Source: Pseudoalteromonas rubra (GTDB lineage: Bacteria; Pseudomonadota; Gammaproteobacteria; Enterobacterales; Alteromonadaceae). Taken from it: DNA of 64,000 nucleotides. This document shows, in pieces, positions 36,583 to 47,014 of the stretch. A model generated the notes under the pieces. It was given only the letters and a program-made list of their open reading frames with translations. It was not told the origin of the DNA and ran no database searches. The stretch lies in contig NZ_CP045429.1 of the NCBI RefSeq assembly GCF_005886805.2, positions 4,434,501 through 4,498,500 of the forward strand, written 5' to 3'. Numbering within the stretch: position 1 is the stretch's first letter; each line of letters starts with the position of its first letter. Both the position numbers and the translations under genes were made by a program.

Positions 36583-37837
36583 TTTTCGCACCCGCTGGCA
36601 GCCACTCAGACACAGCACGCACCTGACTCTACTGTTATCCGGCTTGTTCTTTGCAACCGTCAGTCAGGCTGCCCCGGCGGGCAAAACCCTGATGTCCCGT
36701 GGCCAAGTAGTGGCAACAGCCAGTGACAGCGCCGAACAGCGCGCACTAAAACGTCGCAGCCCGGTTTTTGATGTCGATGTGGTTAATACCGGACAACAAA
36801 GCAATGCCCAGCTGCGTATGCAAGATGGTGCTTTAATCGCCTTAAAAGAAAACACCCAACTGATCATCAATGAATATAGCGGTTCCTCTGAAGAGGATGG
36901 CTCTGTTGTGATGGAATTAGTGACGGGCGGACTGCGCACCATTACAGGCAAAATAAAGGGCAACAAAGACAATTATCAGCTCCGCACCCCAGTCGGCAGT
37001 ATCGGGATCCGAGGCACGCATTATGAAGTTGAATGGCAAGGAGATGCTCTACTGCTGGCCGTGTGGGATGGCACCATTGAAGTCAGCGTCAACGAGGAGC
37101 CGTTGCTGCTCGGGCAAGAAGGTAACTTTTCCTTTGCCAGTGTCAGCCAAAGCGGTGAAGTAACGCCCCTACTTGCACCACCATCACAACTGACCCGGCT
37201 CACGCCAACCAGCCGGGGCGCTGCCAGCGGTAACGATCCAGATGAGCAAAACGATGACAGTAACACTGAGGATACCAGCGCTGAGCTAGATGACTCTCCT
37301 GCTGAGGCAACAACACTGACTATTGCGCAAACCCCGGTAGCCACCCCTCCTGCGGCTCAGGAGGCCTTTGAAGCCGCCTTGCCCGATGTCGGTCGGGATA
37401 TCTCTGATAACGGCTTTATTACGGAAGAGAGCCTCGACACCGTCGGGATCGAGCCCCTTGAAGATCTACTTGCCGAGCGCACCGGGACGGCCCTATACAC
37501 CACGCTTGAACGCACCGAGTTTAACTCTACTGCTGGCGCAGTCAGCAACATCCAAATGCAGATCAATGTCGACTTCGACAATGGCACAGTGCCGCAAGGC
37601 GTGCTGTCGTTTAACGACCAACAAGGCGAATGGTTTGCCGCCTTTAATGGCCTGATCGACGCCAGTGGCATGACGCTGGGCGTCAACTTTGCCTCGCATG
37701 GGCAAAATCTGGCTGAAGGCACTATCGAAACCCAGTTCAGCGACGAGCTAAATAAGCTGCGTGGCAATTTTAATTTGAACGAAATTGATGAGCCGAGTGT
37801 TACCGCTTCTGGCTTGTTTATTTTGAGTCAACCTTAA
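36572..37837 (+). CDS. Exported FecR-domain protein
   Basis: The 421-residue product has a signal peptide ending VSQAAPA, then a FecR domain (about 60-165) with LRTPVGSIGIRGTHYEVEW and an LKENTQL strand before it. A long acidic, Ser/Thr/Asp-rich linker follows (about 205-260), and a C-terminal segment (about 290-420) resembles the stranded domain of some surface proteins. FecR domains in this type of protein occur without a sigma factor partner in clusters with CHASE2 adenylate cyclases and giant repeat proteins, as here. It overlaps the preceding gene by 11 bases and lies 12 bases before the giant lipoprotein gene. Confidence 0.82.
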   Translation: MISNFRTRWQPLRHSTHLTLLLSGLFFATVSQAAPAGKTLMSRGQVVATASDSAEQRALKRRSPVFDVDVVNTGQQSNAQLRMQDGALIALKENTQLIINEYSGSSEEDGSVVMELVTGGLRTITGKIKGNKDNYQLRTPVGSIGIRGTHYEVEWQGDALLLAVWDGTIEVSVNEEPLLLGQEGNFSFASVSQSGEVTPLLAPPSQLTRLTPTSRGAASGNDPDEQNDDSNTEDTSAELDDSPAEATTLTIAQTPVATPPAAQEAFEAALPDVGRDISDNGFITEESLDTVGIEPLEDLLAERTGTALYTTLERTEFNSTAGAVSNIQMQINVDFDNGTVPQGVLSFNDQQGEWFAAFNGLIDASGMTLGVNFASHGQNLAEGTIETQFSDELNKLRGNFNLNEIDEPSVTASGLFILSQP

Positions 37838-37849
37838 GGGGGATGGGGG

Positions 37850-40800
37850 ATGAAGCGCTCGCAATTACACCAACTGGGCATTCTGACACTGTTTTGTACC
37901 GGGCTTTTAACGGGTTGCTCAGGCGATGGTGACGACACAACAAACACAACACCCAACCAAAATACGACCACTGAACCACCTGACCAGGATAACGGTGCCG
38001 AACAGCCAGATACACCATCAGGCCAGGTCAGTTTGATCCCTTTTGACTATCAGCCCAAGTTCGCAAACCGTACCCTCGCCGCGCGCCAGGTGGTCAACAC
38101 ACAGTTTGTAAACGGAACGGGCAACGTCCTGTTCCCCGATACACAGCGTACCTACCGGGGTAACCTAACCGTCTCGCTGGATGCTATCACCGATCCGGAA
38201 GGCGTAAGCCGGGTATTGCTCGGCTTTGACAATGCAGAGCAGGCACAGGTTTTATGCGATGGCAATTGCAGCGATCCATTCGCGTTTACCGAAACGGGTA
38301 TTAACCCGGCTAATTTTGCGCAGCAACCAGGTAGCCTGCAATTACAGGTCTGGGTAGAAGACAACGGCGGCAATCTGACCACAATAGCCACCCAACAAAT
38401 TACCTGGTTACCACGTAGTATCGCGTTTAACAGCACGCCACGCAGTGACGGGAGCGCGGCACTGGACTGGCAGCCACTGCCCAGTTTTTTGCGCTATAAC
38501 GCCTATCTGGCCGAATCACCCATTGATGATGTGCGCAACATCACCACATTACCAGGTGGCCAGCGAGTCATCGCTTTAACCGACTCTACGCACACCTTCA
38601 GTGGATTAGATCCACAAAAACACTATTACACCCGCATCACTGGCATTGACGGCAGCGGTGAAAGTGCCTTCAGCGAGTCGCGCATGCTAGCAGCCTCCAA
38701 CCTGATCACCCCTGTTGCCGTTGCTGACAGCTTTAGTGGTGTTCAGTTTGCGTCACTCTCAGGCAATCTGCTGAGCAACGACAATGCCAATGGCCTGGAA
38801 CCGCTGACACTGGTCACCACAGCGGTTCGCGATCCACAAAACGGTACGCTGACTCTATTTGCCGACGGCCGTTTTACTTATGAACCCCGAGAGAGCTTCT
38901 TTGGCACCGATGGATTTCGCTATCGTATCGTCAATAGCCAGGGCGTCACTGCTGAGGCCGAAGTCACCTTATTAATTGAGCGCGTTAATCAGGATCCGAT
39001 CGCCTTTGACAATCACTATGCGCTGACACAAAACAGCGAGCTCACTGTCAGTGGCGCCGGGCTGCTGGTAAATGACATAGACTTCGATGGCGATGCACTC
39101 ACTGTGAACACCTCCCCCGTCACCGATGTACAAAATGGCACCCTGACACTCAATGCTGATGGAAGCTTTAACTATCAACCCAACTCTGATTTTATCGGCA
39201 CAGACAGCTTTGAATACCGGGTGGAAGATGGCAATGGTGGCTCAAACACAGCCACTATCACACTGCTTATAGAGACCGAAGTCAGTAATTTTCCGCCCGT
39301 CGCAGTCAATGACAGTTATCAGACTAACGAGGATGAACAGCTGTTTGTCGACCTCCCTGGCGTGCTGGAAAATGACAGTGATGCCGATGAAGATACGCTG
39401 ACCTTATCGATAATAGAGCAACCCTTAATGGGCACACTAGAGCTCAGTGACACAGGGAGTTTCCGCTATACCCCGCAACAAAATAGCTATGGCCAAGACT
39501 ATTTCGTCTATCAAATTGATGATGGCGCAGCCAGTGTGCAGGCTTTTGTGGTGATTGAAGTCAGCGAAGTCAATGACGCGCCTTTGGCCAACGATGACAG
39601 TGTTGAAGTCGCACAAGGGCAACCAGTCAGCATTTCGGTGGCAGCCAATGACCAGGATATTGATGGCAGTCTGAACCCAACCAGCCTGATGCTGATTGAA
39701 GGGCCCAGTCATGGTGATGTGAGCCTGAATGCAAACCGCACCCAGTTCATTTATCAGAGTGAACCGAGCTACCGGGGTAGCGACAGTTTTACCTACCAAA
39801 TTCAAGATGACAGAGGGGCAACGTCCAATGTGGCTCATGTCTTTATCGAAGTCACAGGCAACAACCAGCCACCGATTGCTGTGAATGATAGCGCCACTAC
39901 GACCCAAGATGTAGCGGTTGCCATAGATGTACTGGCCAACGACAGCGACAGTGACGGCAGCCTGAATTACAACAGCCTCACAGTGGTCAGCGCCCCAACT
40001 AACGGCAGCGTGACATTGGATACTGTGGAGCTGAGCGGATTTATCTATAGCCCGCAAAGCGGCTTCTCAGGCAGTGATTCTTTTACTTATCAGGTACAAG
40101 ATAATGAAGACGGTCTTTCCAACACTGCAACCGTCACCATTACGGTTGAACCACTTAATCAGCCACCGGTTGCCGTGAATGACAGCGCCACAACGACCCA
40201 AGAGGTAGCGGTTGCCATAGACGTACTGGCCAACGACAGCGACAGTGACGGCAGCCTGAATTACAACAGCCTCACAGTGGTCAGCGCCCCGACTAACGGC
40301 AGCGTGACATTGGATACCGTAGAGCTGAGCGGATTTATCTATACCCCGCAAAGCGGCTTCTCAGGCAGTGATTCTTTTACGTATCAAGTGCAAGACAATG
40401 AAGGGGGTCTTTCCAATACTGCAACCGTCACCATTACGGTTGAACGGCTCAATCAGCCACCGGTTGCGGTGAATGACAGCGCCTCTGTCGAAGTCGCCCA
40501 GTCTGTCACTATCACAGTGTTGGACAATGACAGTGATGCCGATGGCACACTGCAAGCCGGCACCGTTGAGATAGTACAAAGTGCGCAAATGGGCACCACA
40601 GAAGTAAGCAGCAGCGGGGAGATCACCTATTTTCATACCGGCACGTCGGAGGGAGAGGACAGCTTCACCTATCAAGTGCAAGACAACCAGGGAGCAGTCT
40701 CCAACACTGCCACCGTGACCATTACTATCACAGCGCCGAATACAACCCCGGTGGCAGTCGATGACAGTGCACAAGTCGATAAAAATGAGGCGGTGGCTAT

Positions 40801-43800
40801 CTCCGTCCTGAACAATGATCAGGCCAAAGGACGTGATCTACTGGTCAATAGCGTAATGGTTGTGATTGAACCGTCCCACGGCAGTGTCTCGATAGATTCA
40901 ACCTCTGGCATAGCCCTTTACGTTCCCCAGTTTAACTTCGTCGGCAGTGATAGTTTTGGTTACGCGATGAGCAACGACCTGGCCGAAATCTCCAACGTCG
41001 CGACGGTTACCATCACCGTAAACGACAAAAACTACCCACCCACTGTAGAGCCCGGTTCAGCGGAGATTGAAACGGATATCAGCAATGGAACGCAGGTGCT
41101 GCAGATCAGTGCCTCCGATCCAGATGGCGACTCTCTCACCTATCAGTTGTCGGGTAACAATGCGGGGCTTTTCTCAGTCGATACAGATGGTAAAGTCACC
41201 GTTGCCGATGCCGAGCTGCTGGCTAGCAATGGAGAGCAAACCTATACCCTGACCGTCACAGTCTGTGACTCTGGTACACCTCAGCTATGTGCAGAAAGCG
41301 AGATCACTATCTCCGTCACACAAGCAGCACCGAGCTATATTGCCACTAAGCGAAGTACATTTGGTAATGACGGCAGCTTAACGGTGGCGCTCAATGCCAG
41401 CCTGGAATTCCACAACCCCGGCGAAACCATTCTGCTTAGCGATGGCAAACTGATCAGCGTCGGCGCTGTTGGCCATTTCAATGACGCCGCCAGCCGCAAT
41501 ATTCACCGTGCTTACGTCAGCAAGCAACTCAGTGATGGCCGCCCTGATAATAGCTTTGCGGAGGCAGGCAACTTCCAAAGTAGCTTCGGCATCGAGATTG
41601 AGAGCATTCCACAGGATGTCTGGGCAAAAGTAGCGGCTGTTGATGAACAGGGGCGTATTTATGTGGCAGGTTACGTCAATTTCTTAAGCTCACAACAACT
41701 ACTCTTATTCCGTCTGCTCGGCGATGGATCATTGGATACCAGCTATGCCAACAACAATGGCTATATGATCTTACCTTTAGGCAGCAACGTGTTTGTTACC
41801 CCCGTTGCTATTGCGCTGGAAGACAATGAAACCCTCACCGTTGTGAGTAATATCAGAGCCACCAGCACCGCAACAACAGGTACAGTGACGCTGTCCAGGA
41901 TCACAGCTCAGGGCGAGGTCACCACAACCCAATCGCTGGCAGAAACGCCCACCAAGAATGCACGAGGTATGGTCACTTTGCCTTCTGGAGACTATCTGGT
42001 GTACGGCGAGATTACGTCGACCGAAACGGGTGAGGATGTGATGTTAATGCGCCTCACACAAAGCACGCTGGCTCCGGATAGCAGCTTCCAGAGCAACGGT
42101 CTGCTACAAATCAATATCACCACAGTGCCCGAAGGCGCAGACGGCACCAAGTTCAATGACACTGCCCGTCATGTGCAGATTAAAGACAGTAATACCCTAT
42201 TGGTTACCGGGCTGACAACACTGGACGAATTTGGCGAAGAACGCTCTGCGTACTTACTGCAATTGAGCATGGATGGCGTGCTGGACACGGCCTTTGCTGG
42301 CACAGGTAAACGCGTCTATCTGCTCAGTGAACTCCCCACAGACTCAGACAATGATATCTCTGGTTATGCTGCAACCGGCATAGGGATCGCAGCGGATAGC
42401 GATACTTACTATCTGGCCATTCAGCGCAGTTTCTTTAGTAGTGATCAGGCAGTTCAGGTAATCAAGGTTGGCCTCAATGGTGATGTAGATACCAACTGGC
42501 TCCCTGGCAGCAATGGCTACAGCCTGTATCATGGTACCGGGCTCAAGATATTCGATTTCCTGGAAACCCAGGGTGGGTTGTTATTCAGTGGTCAGAAATT
42601 CAATCATCTGGGTAACAACTACCTATCAGAGCTCTGGCTTGGTGAAATAACCACAGCAGCCGAACTGAACCCGAACTTTGGCTCTTTTGGTCAACGTACT
42701 GTCAGTGTCGGCCGTCGAGACGAATCCTTTGTCGCCGGACAAGTATCGACCTTTAGCGCCTCCTTAGGACATCTATTGCTCGGAGGCCAGGCAGCAACCT
42801 GGCAAACCACACCACAAACCGTGCCGTACGTACTGAAACTCGATAGTGTGGGCCAACGGACGAATACCTTTGCCAATCTGGGCTTGGTATCCACTGTGCC
42901 CGCTACAACTTTAGGACCTATGTCCAGCGCCACCGTGGGTGCCATTAAGGAAAACAGCACAGGCGACGTTTTACTTAGTGCCTCTGGCAACGTCTCGGTA
43001 TCAGCGGGGGATGAGCAAGCCATGGCAACACTGAATAAGTTCAGTAACTTAGGAGCTCTGGATAGCGGCTTTGCCAACAACGGTGTGCTGAGCTTGCTCG
43101 CCAGCGAGTATCAAGCAGAGTCTACCGCATTAGAGCTAACTCAGTTAACAACGCTGCCGAGTGGGAATATTCTGGCCCTGGGTCAGGCAACAGCCAGTTG
43201 TTATGTGCACAGTATAGCCTTTGTCATCCCCAGCTCTGGTAGCTTACCTGCTCACTTTGATTACCCCATTCCGAGTGGTTACAGTTGCAGCCCCAATGCA
43301 CATAAAGTATCTATGATCCATACTGTAGGAAGTAGCCTGGTCGGCGTTGGCCAAAGTCAACCGGGGCCGACGGCACCTCAACTGCTGCTGGCCAAAGCCA
43401 ATGAAGCAGGCGTCCCCGATACCAGCTTCGGCACAAACGGCCTGGCGTTACTCGATATCGGCCTGAGTGTGGGTGACGACATCACCATAAGGGGCTCAGT
43501 GGTGGATGCCAGCCAGGGCTTTATCGTCTTTGGCCATGCAGGCACTAAGAACTTTATCGTTCGGGTGACCAGTACCGGCGCACTGGATACCAGCTTTGCG
43601 ACTGGAGGGGTACTGATGTTTGAACAAATATCCGGTGAAGCTGTGCTGATCAACCAGGCCTGGATCGAAAGCAACGGTAAATTATTGTTGTTCGCCCAGG
43701 CAAGCAGCTCTAAATCCCTGTATGTCGGTCAGCTATTACTGAGTGAATCACCGGGAAGTTGGGATACCAGTTTTGATGAAGATGGCACACAGCTATTCAG

Positions 43801-43927
43801 TAGCGCAGTCAGCGGTGAGCTGAAAACCGTCATACAGCATAACAGCAGTACGGAGTTTACCTTTGTCCTGCAACAGTCTTCTCCCGCAAGGGTGAGTTTA
43901 CAAGCCGGCCAGGTCGTTCAACAGTGA
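37850..43927 (+). CDS. Giant surface lipoprotein with cadherin-like tandem repeats and delta-60 repeats
   Basis: The 2025-residue protein begins with a lipoprotein signal whose lipobox LLTGC puts the lipidated Cys at 23, followed by an acidic linker. A fibronectin-III-like domain (about 187-284) precedes eight tandem cadherin-like/VCBS-type domains (about 286-1060). Each has the AVNDS start, a LANDSD strand and GSDSFTYQVQD. A cadherin-like domain at about 1061-1160 follows. The C-terminal 860 residues carry at least six delta-60 motifs of the form Gly-x-LDTSF...NG, a propeller-like region. It is probably an adhesin or matrix protein exposed at the surface. Two repeats are nearly identical at DNA level (39866-40453). 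Confidence 0.88.
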   Translation: MKRSQLHQLGILTLFCTGLLTGCSGDGDDTTNTTPNQNTTTEPPDQDNGAEQPDTPSGQVSLIPFDYQPKFANRTLAARQVVNTQFVNGTGNVLFPDTQRTYRGNLTVSLDAITDPEGVSRVLLGFDNAEQAQVLCDGNCSDPFAFTETGINPANFAQQPGSLQLQVWVEDNGGNLTTIATQQITWLPRSIAFNSTPRSDGSAALDWQPLPSFLRYNAYLAESPIDDVRNITTLPGGQRVIALTDSTHTFSGLDPQKHYYTRITGIDGSGESAFSESRMLAASNLITPVAVADSFSGVQFASLSGNLLSNDNANGLEPLTLVTTAVRDPQNGTLTLFADGRFTYEPRESFFGTDGFRYRIVNSQGVTAEAEVTLLIERVNQDPIAFDNHYALTQNSELTVSGAGLLVNDIDFDGDALTVNTSPVTDVQNGTLTLNADGSFNYQPNSDFIGTDSFEYRVEDGNGGSNTATITLLIETEVSNFPPVAVNDSYQTNEDEQLFVDLPGVLENDSDADEDTLTLSIIEQPLMGTLELSDTGSFRYTPQQNSYGQDYFVYQIDDGAASVQAFVVIEVSEVNDAPLANDDSVEVAQGQPVSISVAANDQDIDGSLNPTSLMLIEGPSHGDVSLNANRTQFIYQSEPSYRGSDSFTYQIQDDRGATSNVAHVFIEVTGNNQPPIAVNDSATTTQDVAVAIDVLANDSDSDGSLNYNSLTVVSAPTNGSVTLDTVELSGFIYSPQSGFSGSDSFTYQVQDNEDGLSNTATVTITVEPLNQPPVAVNDSATTTQEVAVAIDVLANDSDSDGSLNYNSLTVVSAPTNGSVTLDTVELSGFIYTPQSGFSGSDSFTYQVQDNEGGLSNTATVTITVERLNQPPVAVNDSASVEVAQSVTITVLDNDSDADGTLQAGTVEIVQSAQMGTTEVSSSGEITYFHTGTSEGEDSFTYQVQDNQGAVSNTATVTITITAPNTTPVAVDDSAQVDKNEAVAISVLNNDQAKGRDLLVNSVMVVIEPSHGSVSIDSTSGIALYVPQFNFVGSDSFGYAMSNDLAEISNVATVTITVNDKNYPPTVEPGSAEIETDISNGTQVLQISASDPDGDSLTYQLSGNNAGLFSVDTDGKVTVADAELLASNGEQTYTLTVTVCDSGTPQLCAESEITISVTQAAPSYIATKRSTFGNDGSLTVALNASLEFHNPGETILLSDGKLISVGAVGHFNDAASRNIHRAYVSKQLSDGRPDNSFAEAGNFQSSFGIEIESIPQDVWAKVAAVDEQGRIYVAGYVNFLSSQQLLLFRLLGDGSLDTSYANNNGYMILPLGSNVFVTPVAIALEDNETLTVVSNIRATSTATTGTVTLSRITAQGEVTTTQSLAETPTKNARGMVTLPSGDYLVYGEITSTETGEDVMLMRLTQSTLAPDSSFQSNGLLQINITTVPEGADGTKFNDTARHVQIKDSNTLLVTGLTTLDEFGEERSAYLLQLSMDGVLDTAFAGTGKRVYLLSELPTDSDNDISGYAATGIGIAADSDTYYLAIQRSFFSSDQAVQVIKVGLNGDVDTNWLPGSNGYSLYHGTGLKIFDFLETQGGLLFSGQKFNHLGNNYLSELWLGEITTAAELNPNFGSFGQRTVSVGRRDESFVAGQVSTFSASLGHLLLGGQAATWQTTPQTVPYVLKLDSVGQRTNTFANLGLVSTVPATTLGPMSSATVGAIKENSTGDVLLSASGNVSVSAGDEQAMATLNKFSNLGALDSGFANNGVLSLLASEYQAESTALELTQLTTLPSGNILALGQATASCYVHSIAFVIPSSGSLPAHFDYPIPSGYSCSPNAHKVSMIHTVGSSLVGVGQSQPGPTAPQLLLAKANEAGVPDTSFGTNGLALLDIGLSVGDDITIRGSVVDASQGFIVFGHAGTKNFIVRVTSTGALDTSFATGGVLMFEQISGEAVLINQAWIESNGKLLLFAQASSSKSLYVGQLLLSESPGSWDTSFDEDGTQLFSSAVSGELKTVIQHNSSTEFTFVLQQSSPARVSLQAGQVVQQ
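39866..40453 (+). repeat. Two nearly identical 294-bp tandem repeats in the giant lipoprotein gene
   Basis: Units 39866-40159 and 40160-40453 encode consecutive 98-residue cadherin-like domains differing at only a few residues (e.g. Asp/Glu after TTTQ, Ser/Thr in FIY-x-PQ, EDG/EGG). The near identity at nucleotide level, unlike the other six domains, indicates recent duplication or gene conversion. Confidence 0.92.
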
Positions 43928-43960
43928 CGCATTAAGTAATCAGTCACCAAAGGGTTAGGT

Positions 43961-44779
43961 ATGAAAATAAAGTTTTATGGTGTGCGGGGGTCCACCCCCA
44001 CACCGGGGCCAACAACCGTCCACTACGGCGGTAACACAGTGTGTGTAACCCTTGAAAGCGATGCTGGTAAGCGTATGATCCTGGATGCGGGGACCGGGCT
44101 TAGAATACTAGGCCAGGAGGTGATGCATACCCGCCAACCTTTTTACATCTTACTGAGCCACAACCACTGGGACCATATTCAGGGTTTTCCGTTTTTCATT
44201 CCCGCGTACATTGCAAAACGCCAGATCACCATTGTACCGGGTGTCACAGAAGAGTATGCTCCTGACGCCATTTTAAAGCAAATGCAGGGGAGCTATTTTC
44301 CCGTGCCACATAACACCTTAGCTGCCGATATTCAGGTAACGCCACAAGTGAAGGACCACTGGCAGTATGAAGACTTTGACATTCGCCGCTGCGCAATGAA
44401 CCACCCGGGTGGTGGCAGTGCCTACCGAATTGCTGCAGACGGTATCGAGGTGGTCTACGCCACTGACAATGAGCTGAACCCGCCGGGTCTGCCTGTCACC
44501 TCATTTCAACAGTGGGTTGATTTTGTTAAAGACGCAGACTACCTGATCCACGATGGCCAGTTTGTACCGGATGATTATCCGCTTAAGCACGGCTGGGGCC
44601 ACTCACTGATCAAAGATGCGCTGCTCCTGGCCGAACAAGGGGCTGTGAAGCACCTTGTGCTGATCAGCCATGATCCGGACCGCAGCGATTCAGCGCTGGA
44701 TCAGATAGCCGCAGACATTCAGCGCCAGAACCGGCCTTTCAAAACCATTCTGGCTCGCGAGGGACTAACACTGCCATGA
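43961..44779 (+). CDS. Metallo-beta-lactamase-fold hydrolase, phosphodiesterase-like
   Basis: The 272-residue protein has an MBL fold close to the PhnP/RNase Z-like branch, starting MKIKFYGVRGSTPTPG. The metal motif HNHWDH lies at residues 67-72 (His67, His69, Asp71, His72), with further ligands in MNHPGGG, ATDNE and the late ISHDP. The group includes cyclic-nucleotide and cyclic-phosphate phosphodiesterases, and this gene overlaps the adenylate cyclase gene by four bases (ATGA). Turnover of cAMP is therefore a reasonable guess but is not shown. No signal peptide, so cytoplasmic. Confidence 0.85.
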   Translation: MKIKFYGVRGSTPTPGPTTVHYGGNTVCVTLESDAGKRMILDAGTGLRILGQEVMHTRQPFYILLSHNHWDHIQGFPFFIPAYIAKRQITIVPGVTEEYAPDAILKQMQGSYFPVPHNTLAADIQVTPQVKDHWQYEDFDIRRCAMNHPGGGSAYRIAADGIEVVYATDNELNPPGLPVTSFQQWVDFVKDADYLIHDGQFVPDDYPLKHGWGHSLIKDALLLAEQGAVKHLVLISHDPDRSDSALDQIAADIQRQNRPFKTILAREGLTLP

Positions 44780-47004
44780 GCCTCCCGCGATTATGGCGTA
44801 AATACTATCAGCAATGGCTCTGTGGCCTCTGCCTTATCATCCTATTTATCGCCTTACAATTGCTCACACTATCCCCGGCCTCGCCCTATGGCGACGCCTT
44901 AAAGCGCCTTGAAGGGCTAGGTTACGACCTGCGTTTGAAATCGACTCTGTCTTTGCACTCGCGCTCTTTCTTACCTATTGTGATTGTCGATATCGATGAA
45001 CCCAGTCTCAAACAAGTCGGTCGCTTCCCGTGGAGCCGCCATGTGATGGCACGATTACAATCTCAGCTGGCTGATGCGGGCGTAGCCGTCATTGCCTACG
45101 ACATCTTATTTTCAGAACCGGAACTGAACCCGGCGCGGCAAGTGCTCAGCCACCTTGATGAGCAAACCACTGCCAATGTCTCTCATACGTTACATGCTCT
45201 GGCCCCAACCATAGATGCCGACAAAGCCTTTGCCAGCCGCTTACAAGAAACGGACACTGTACTTGGCCTGTTGTTCGAGCATCAGCCTGACATTCTCGTT
45301 GGCACGTTACCAGAGACCATTTTTTTCAGCGCCATTCCTGCTGCTGCGTTGCCCGTTCCCAATTTCGCCGGGCATGTTGCCAATGTCTCCGAATTACAAC
45401 AAAACAGCCCGGGAAGTGGCTTTATTAACAGTGCCCCAGACAGCGATGGCTTTATTCGTAACTCGATGCTGCTGGCCAAGCATCAGGGTCAGCTCTATCC
45501 TGCATTAGCACTGGAAGCCGCGCGACTCTACACCATGGCCGAGCAAGTCGAGGTAGTCACTAAACCCTTTGGTACCGGGCACAGCGTTGAGGGAATACGC
45601 CTGGGTACAGCACTTATTCCAACAGACGACTATGGCCGGGTCAATGTCCCTTACCGAGGCCCCGCCTTCAGCTTTCCGTATGTCTCCGCCGCCGATGTCC
45701 TGAACGGCCAGATAGACCCCGCACTGTTCGATCAGGCCATTATCTTTGTCGGTACGTCCGCGGTTGGTCATGCCGATCTAAGAACGACGCCTGTGGGTGT
45801 CCAGTATCCCGGAGTTGAAGTCCACGCTAACGTACTAGAGGGCTTGGTTTTTCCAGAGCTATTACCGAGCAGACCCAACTGGATGGATGGGGCGGTGATC
45901 ATGCTATTGCTGTTACTGGGCCTCCTGTGCGTCTTTATTTTACCCCGCCTCGAAGTATTGGGCATTGCAGTCTTTACCCTCTGTGTGAGCGGATTATTTA
46001 TCACACTGAGTGCTTATTTATGGGTCAAGCTCCGACTGGATTTACCTCAAGTGGCAGTGCTGGCTATGTTGATTAGCCAGGCCATGATCCTGGGCAGCCT
46101 GGGGTTTGTCAGGGAGCACAAAGAGCGACTTCAGATAAAATCAATTTTCGATCAATATGTCCCGCCTGCCCATATTCAGGCGATGTTAGACAACCCGGAC
46201 AGTGTGTCTATGGAAGGGGAAAAACGTGATATCACCGTGTTGTTTGCTGATATTCGCTCCTTTACCACTATCTCTGAATCCCTGGATGCAGGTCGGCTCA
46301 AGTCTTATCTCAATCAGTATTTCTCGCCCATTACACGGATCATCTTCGAGCACCAGGGCACCATAGACAAATATGTGGGCGACATGGTGATGGCGTTTTG
46401 GAATGCTCCCTTGCCTGTTGAGGCGCACCCTGAACTGGCGGTGCGCTGTGCCATGGCGATGCAAGATCAGGTTGATGCGCTGCAAGAACCTATGCGCCAA
46501 CAATCGTTGCCCCCGTTTAAAATTGGTATTGGGCTCAATACCGGCGATATGAATGTGGGAGATATGGGGTCCGAATATCGTCGCGCCTACACGGTACTTG
46601 GCGATGCCGTGAATTTGGGCTCCCGGCTTGAAGGTCTGACGAAATACTATGGTGTGGGCATTCTTATCAATGAAACGACGTATGCACAATGCTCAGGCCT
46701 GGTATGCCGCCCAATTGACAAAGTTAAAGTCAAAGGCAAAAACCAGGCCGTCACGGTATATGAACCGATTTGCAGTCATGAGGCGTTAACCCCAGCCATA
46801 CGCGAAGAACTGGACGCCCATGAACAAGCCTGGTCACTTTATTTATCACAACAATGGCAGCAGGCTCAGGCAGCATTTACTAAACTTAAAGAACGCTCAC
46901 CAGAGCGAAAAATCTATACGCTACTTAGTGAGCGGATCTTGGTCTTACAGGCTAACCCGCCCGGTGAGCAGTGGGATGGCAGCTACACCCATACATCGAA
47001 ATAG
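44776..47004 (+). CDS. CHASE2-domain adenylate cyclase (class III)
   Basis: The 742-residue membrane enzyme has TM1 (about 14-32), an extracytoplasmic CHASE2 sensor (about 60-370, including RFPWSRHVMARL and AYDILFSE), and three membrane helices at about 372-450. The catalytic domain (about 485-665) has metal aspartates Asp492 (LFADIRSFT) and Asp536 (YVGDMVMAFWNAP). Lys532 and Asp610 (VLGDAVNLGSRLEGL) are the residue types that select adenine, so the product should be cAMP. The C-terminal 60 residues are helical. It is translationally coupled to the MBL-fold gene and followed by the HD-GYP gene after 10 bases. Confidence 0.92.
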   Translation: MSLPRLWRKYYQQWLCGLCLIILFIALQLLTLSPASPYGDALKRLEGLGYDLRLKSTLSLHSRSFLPIVIVDIDEPSLKQVGRFPWSRHVMARLQSQLADAGVAVIAYDILFSEPELNPARQVLSHLDEQTTANVSHTLHALAPTIDADKAFASRLQETDTVLGLLFEHQPDILVGTLPETIFFSAIPAAALPVPNFAGHVANVSELQQNSPGSGFINSAPDSDGFIRNSMLLAKHQGQLYPALALEAARLYTMAEQVEVVTKPFGTGHSVEGIRLGTALIPTDDYGRVNVPYRGPAFSFPYVSAADVLNGQIDPALFDQAIIFVGTSAVGHADLRTTPVGVQYPGVEVHANVLEGLVFPELLPSRPNWMDGAVIMLLLLLGLLCVFILPRLEVLGIAVFTLCVSGLFITLSAYLWVKLRLDLPQVAVLAMLISQAMILGSLGFVREHKERLQIKSIFDQYVPPAHIQAMLDNPDSVSMEGEKRDITVLFADIRSFTTISESLDAGRLKSYLNQYFSPITRIIFEHQGTIDKYVGDMVMAFWNAPLPVEAHPELAVRCAMAMQDQVDALQEPMRQQSLPPFKIGIGLNTGDMNVGDMGSEYRRAYTVLGDAVNLGSRLEGLTKYYGVGILINETTYAQCSGLVCRPIDKVKVKGKNQAVTVYEPICSHEALTPAIREELDAHEQAWSLYLSQQWQQAQAAFTKLKERSPERKIYTLLSERILVLQANPPGEQWDGSYTHTSK

Positions 47005-47014
47005 CAGGTGAGTT

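Noticed and set aside
39866..40453. Tandem repeats considered as a possible CRISPR or satellite array
   Set aside because: They are in-frame protein-coding domain repeats of 294 bp without spacers.
38972..40774. Long reverse-strand open frames across the giant lipoprotein gene
   Set aside because: They mirror the repeated coding sequence of the real gene and arise from its codon pattern.
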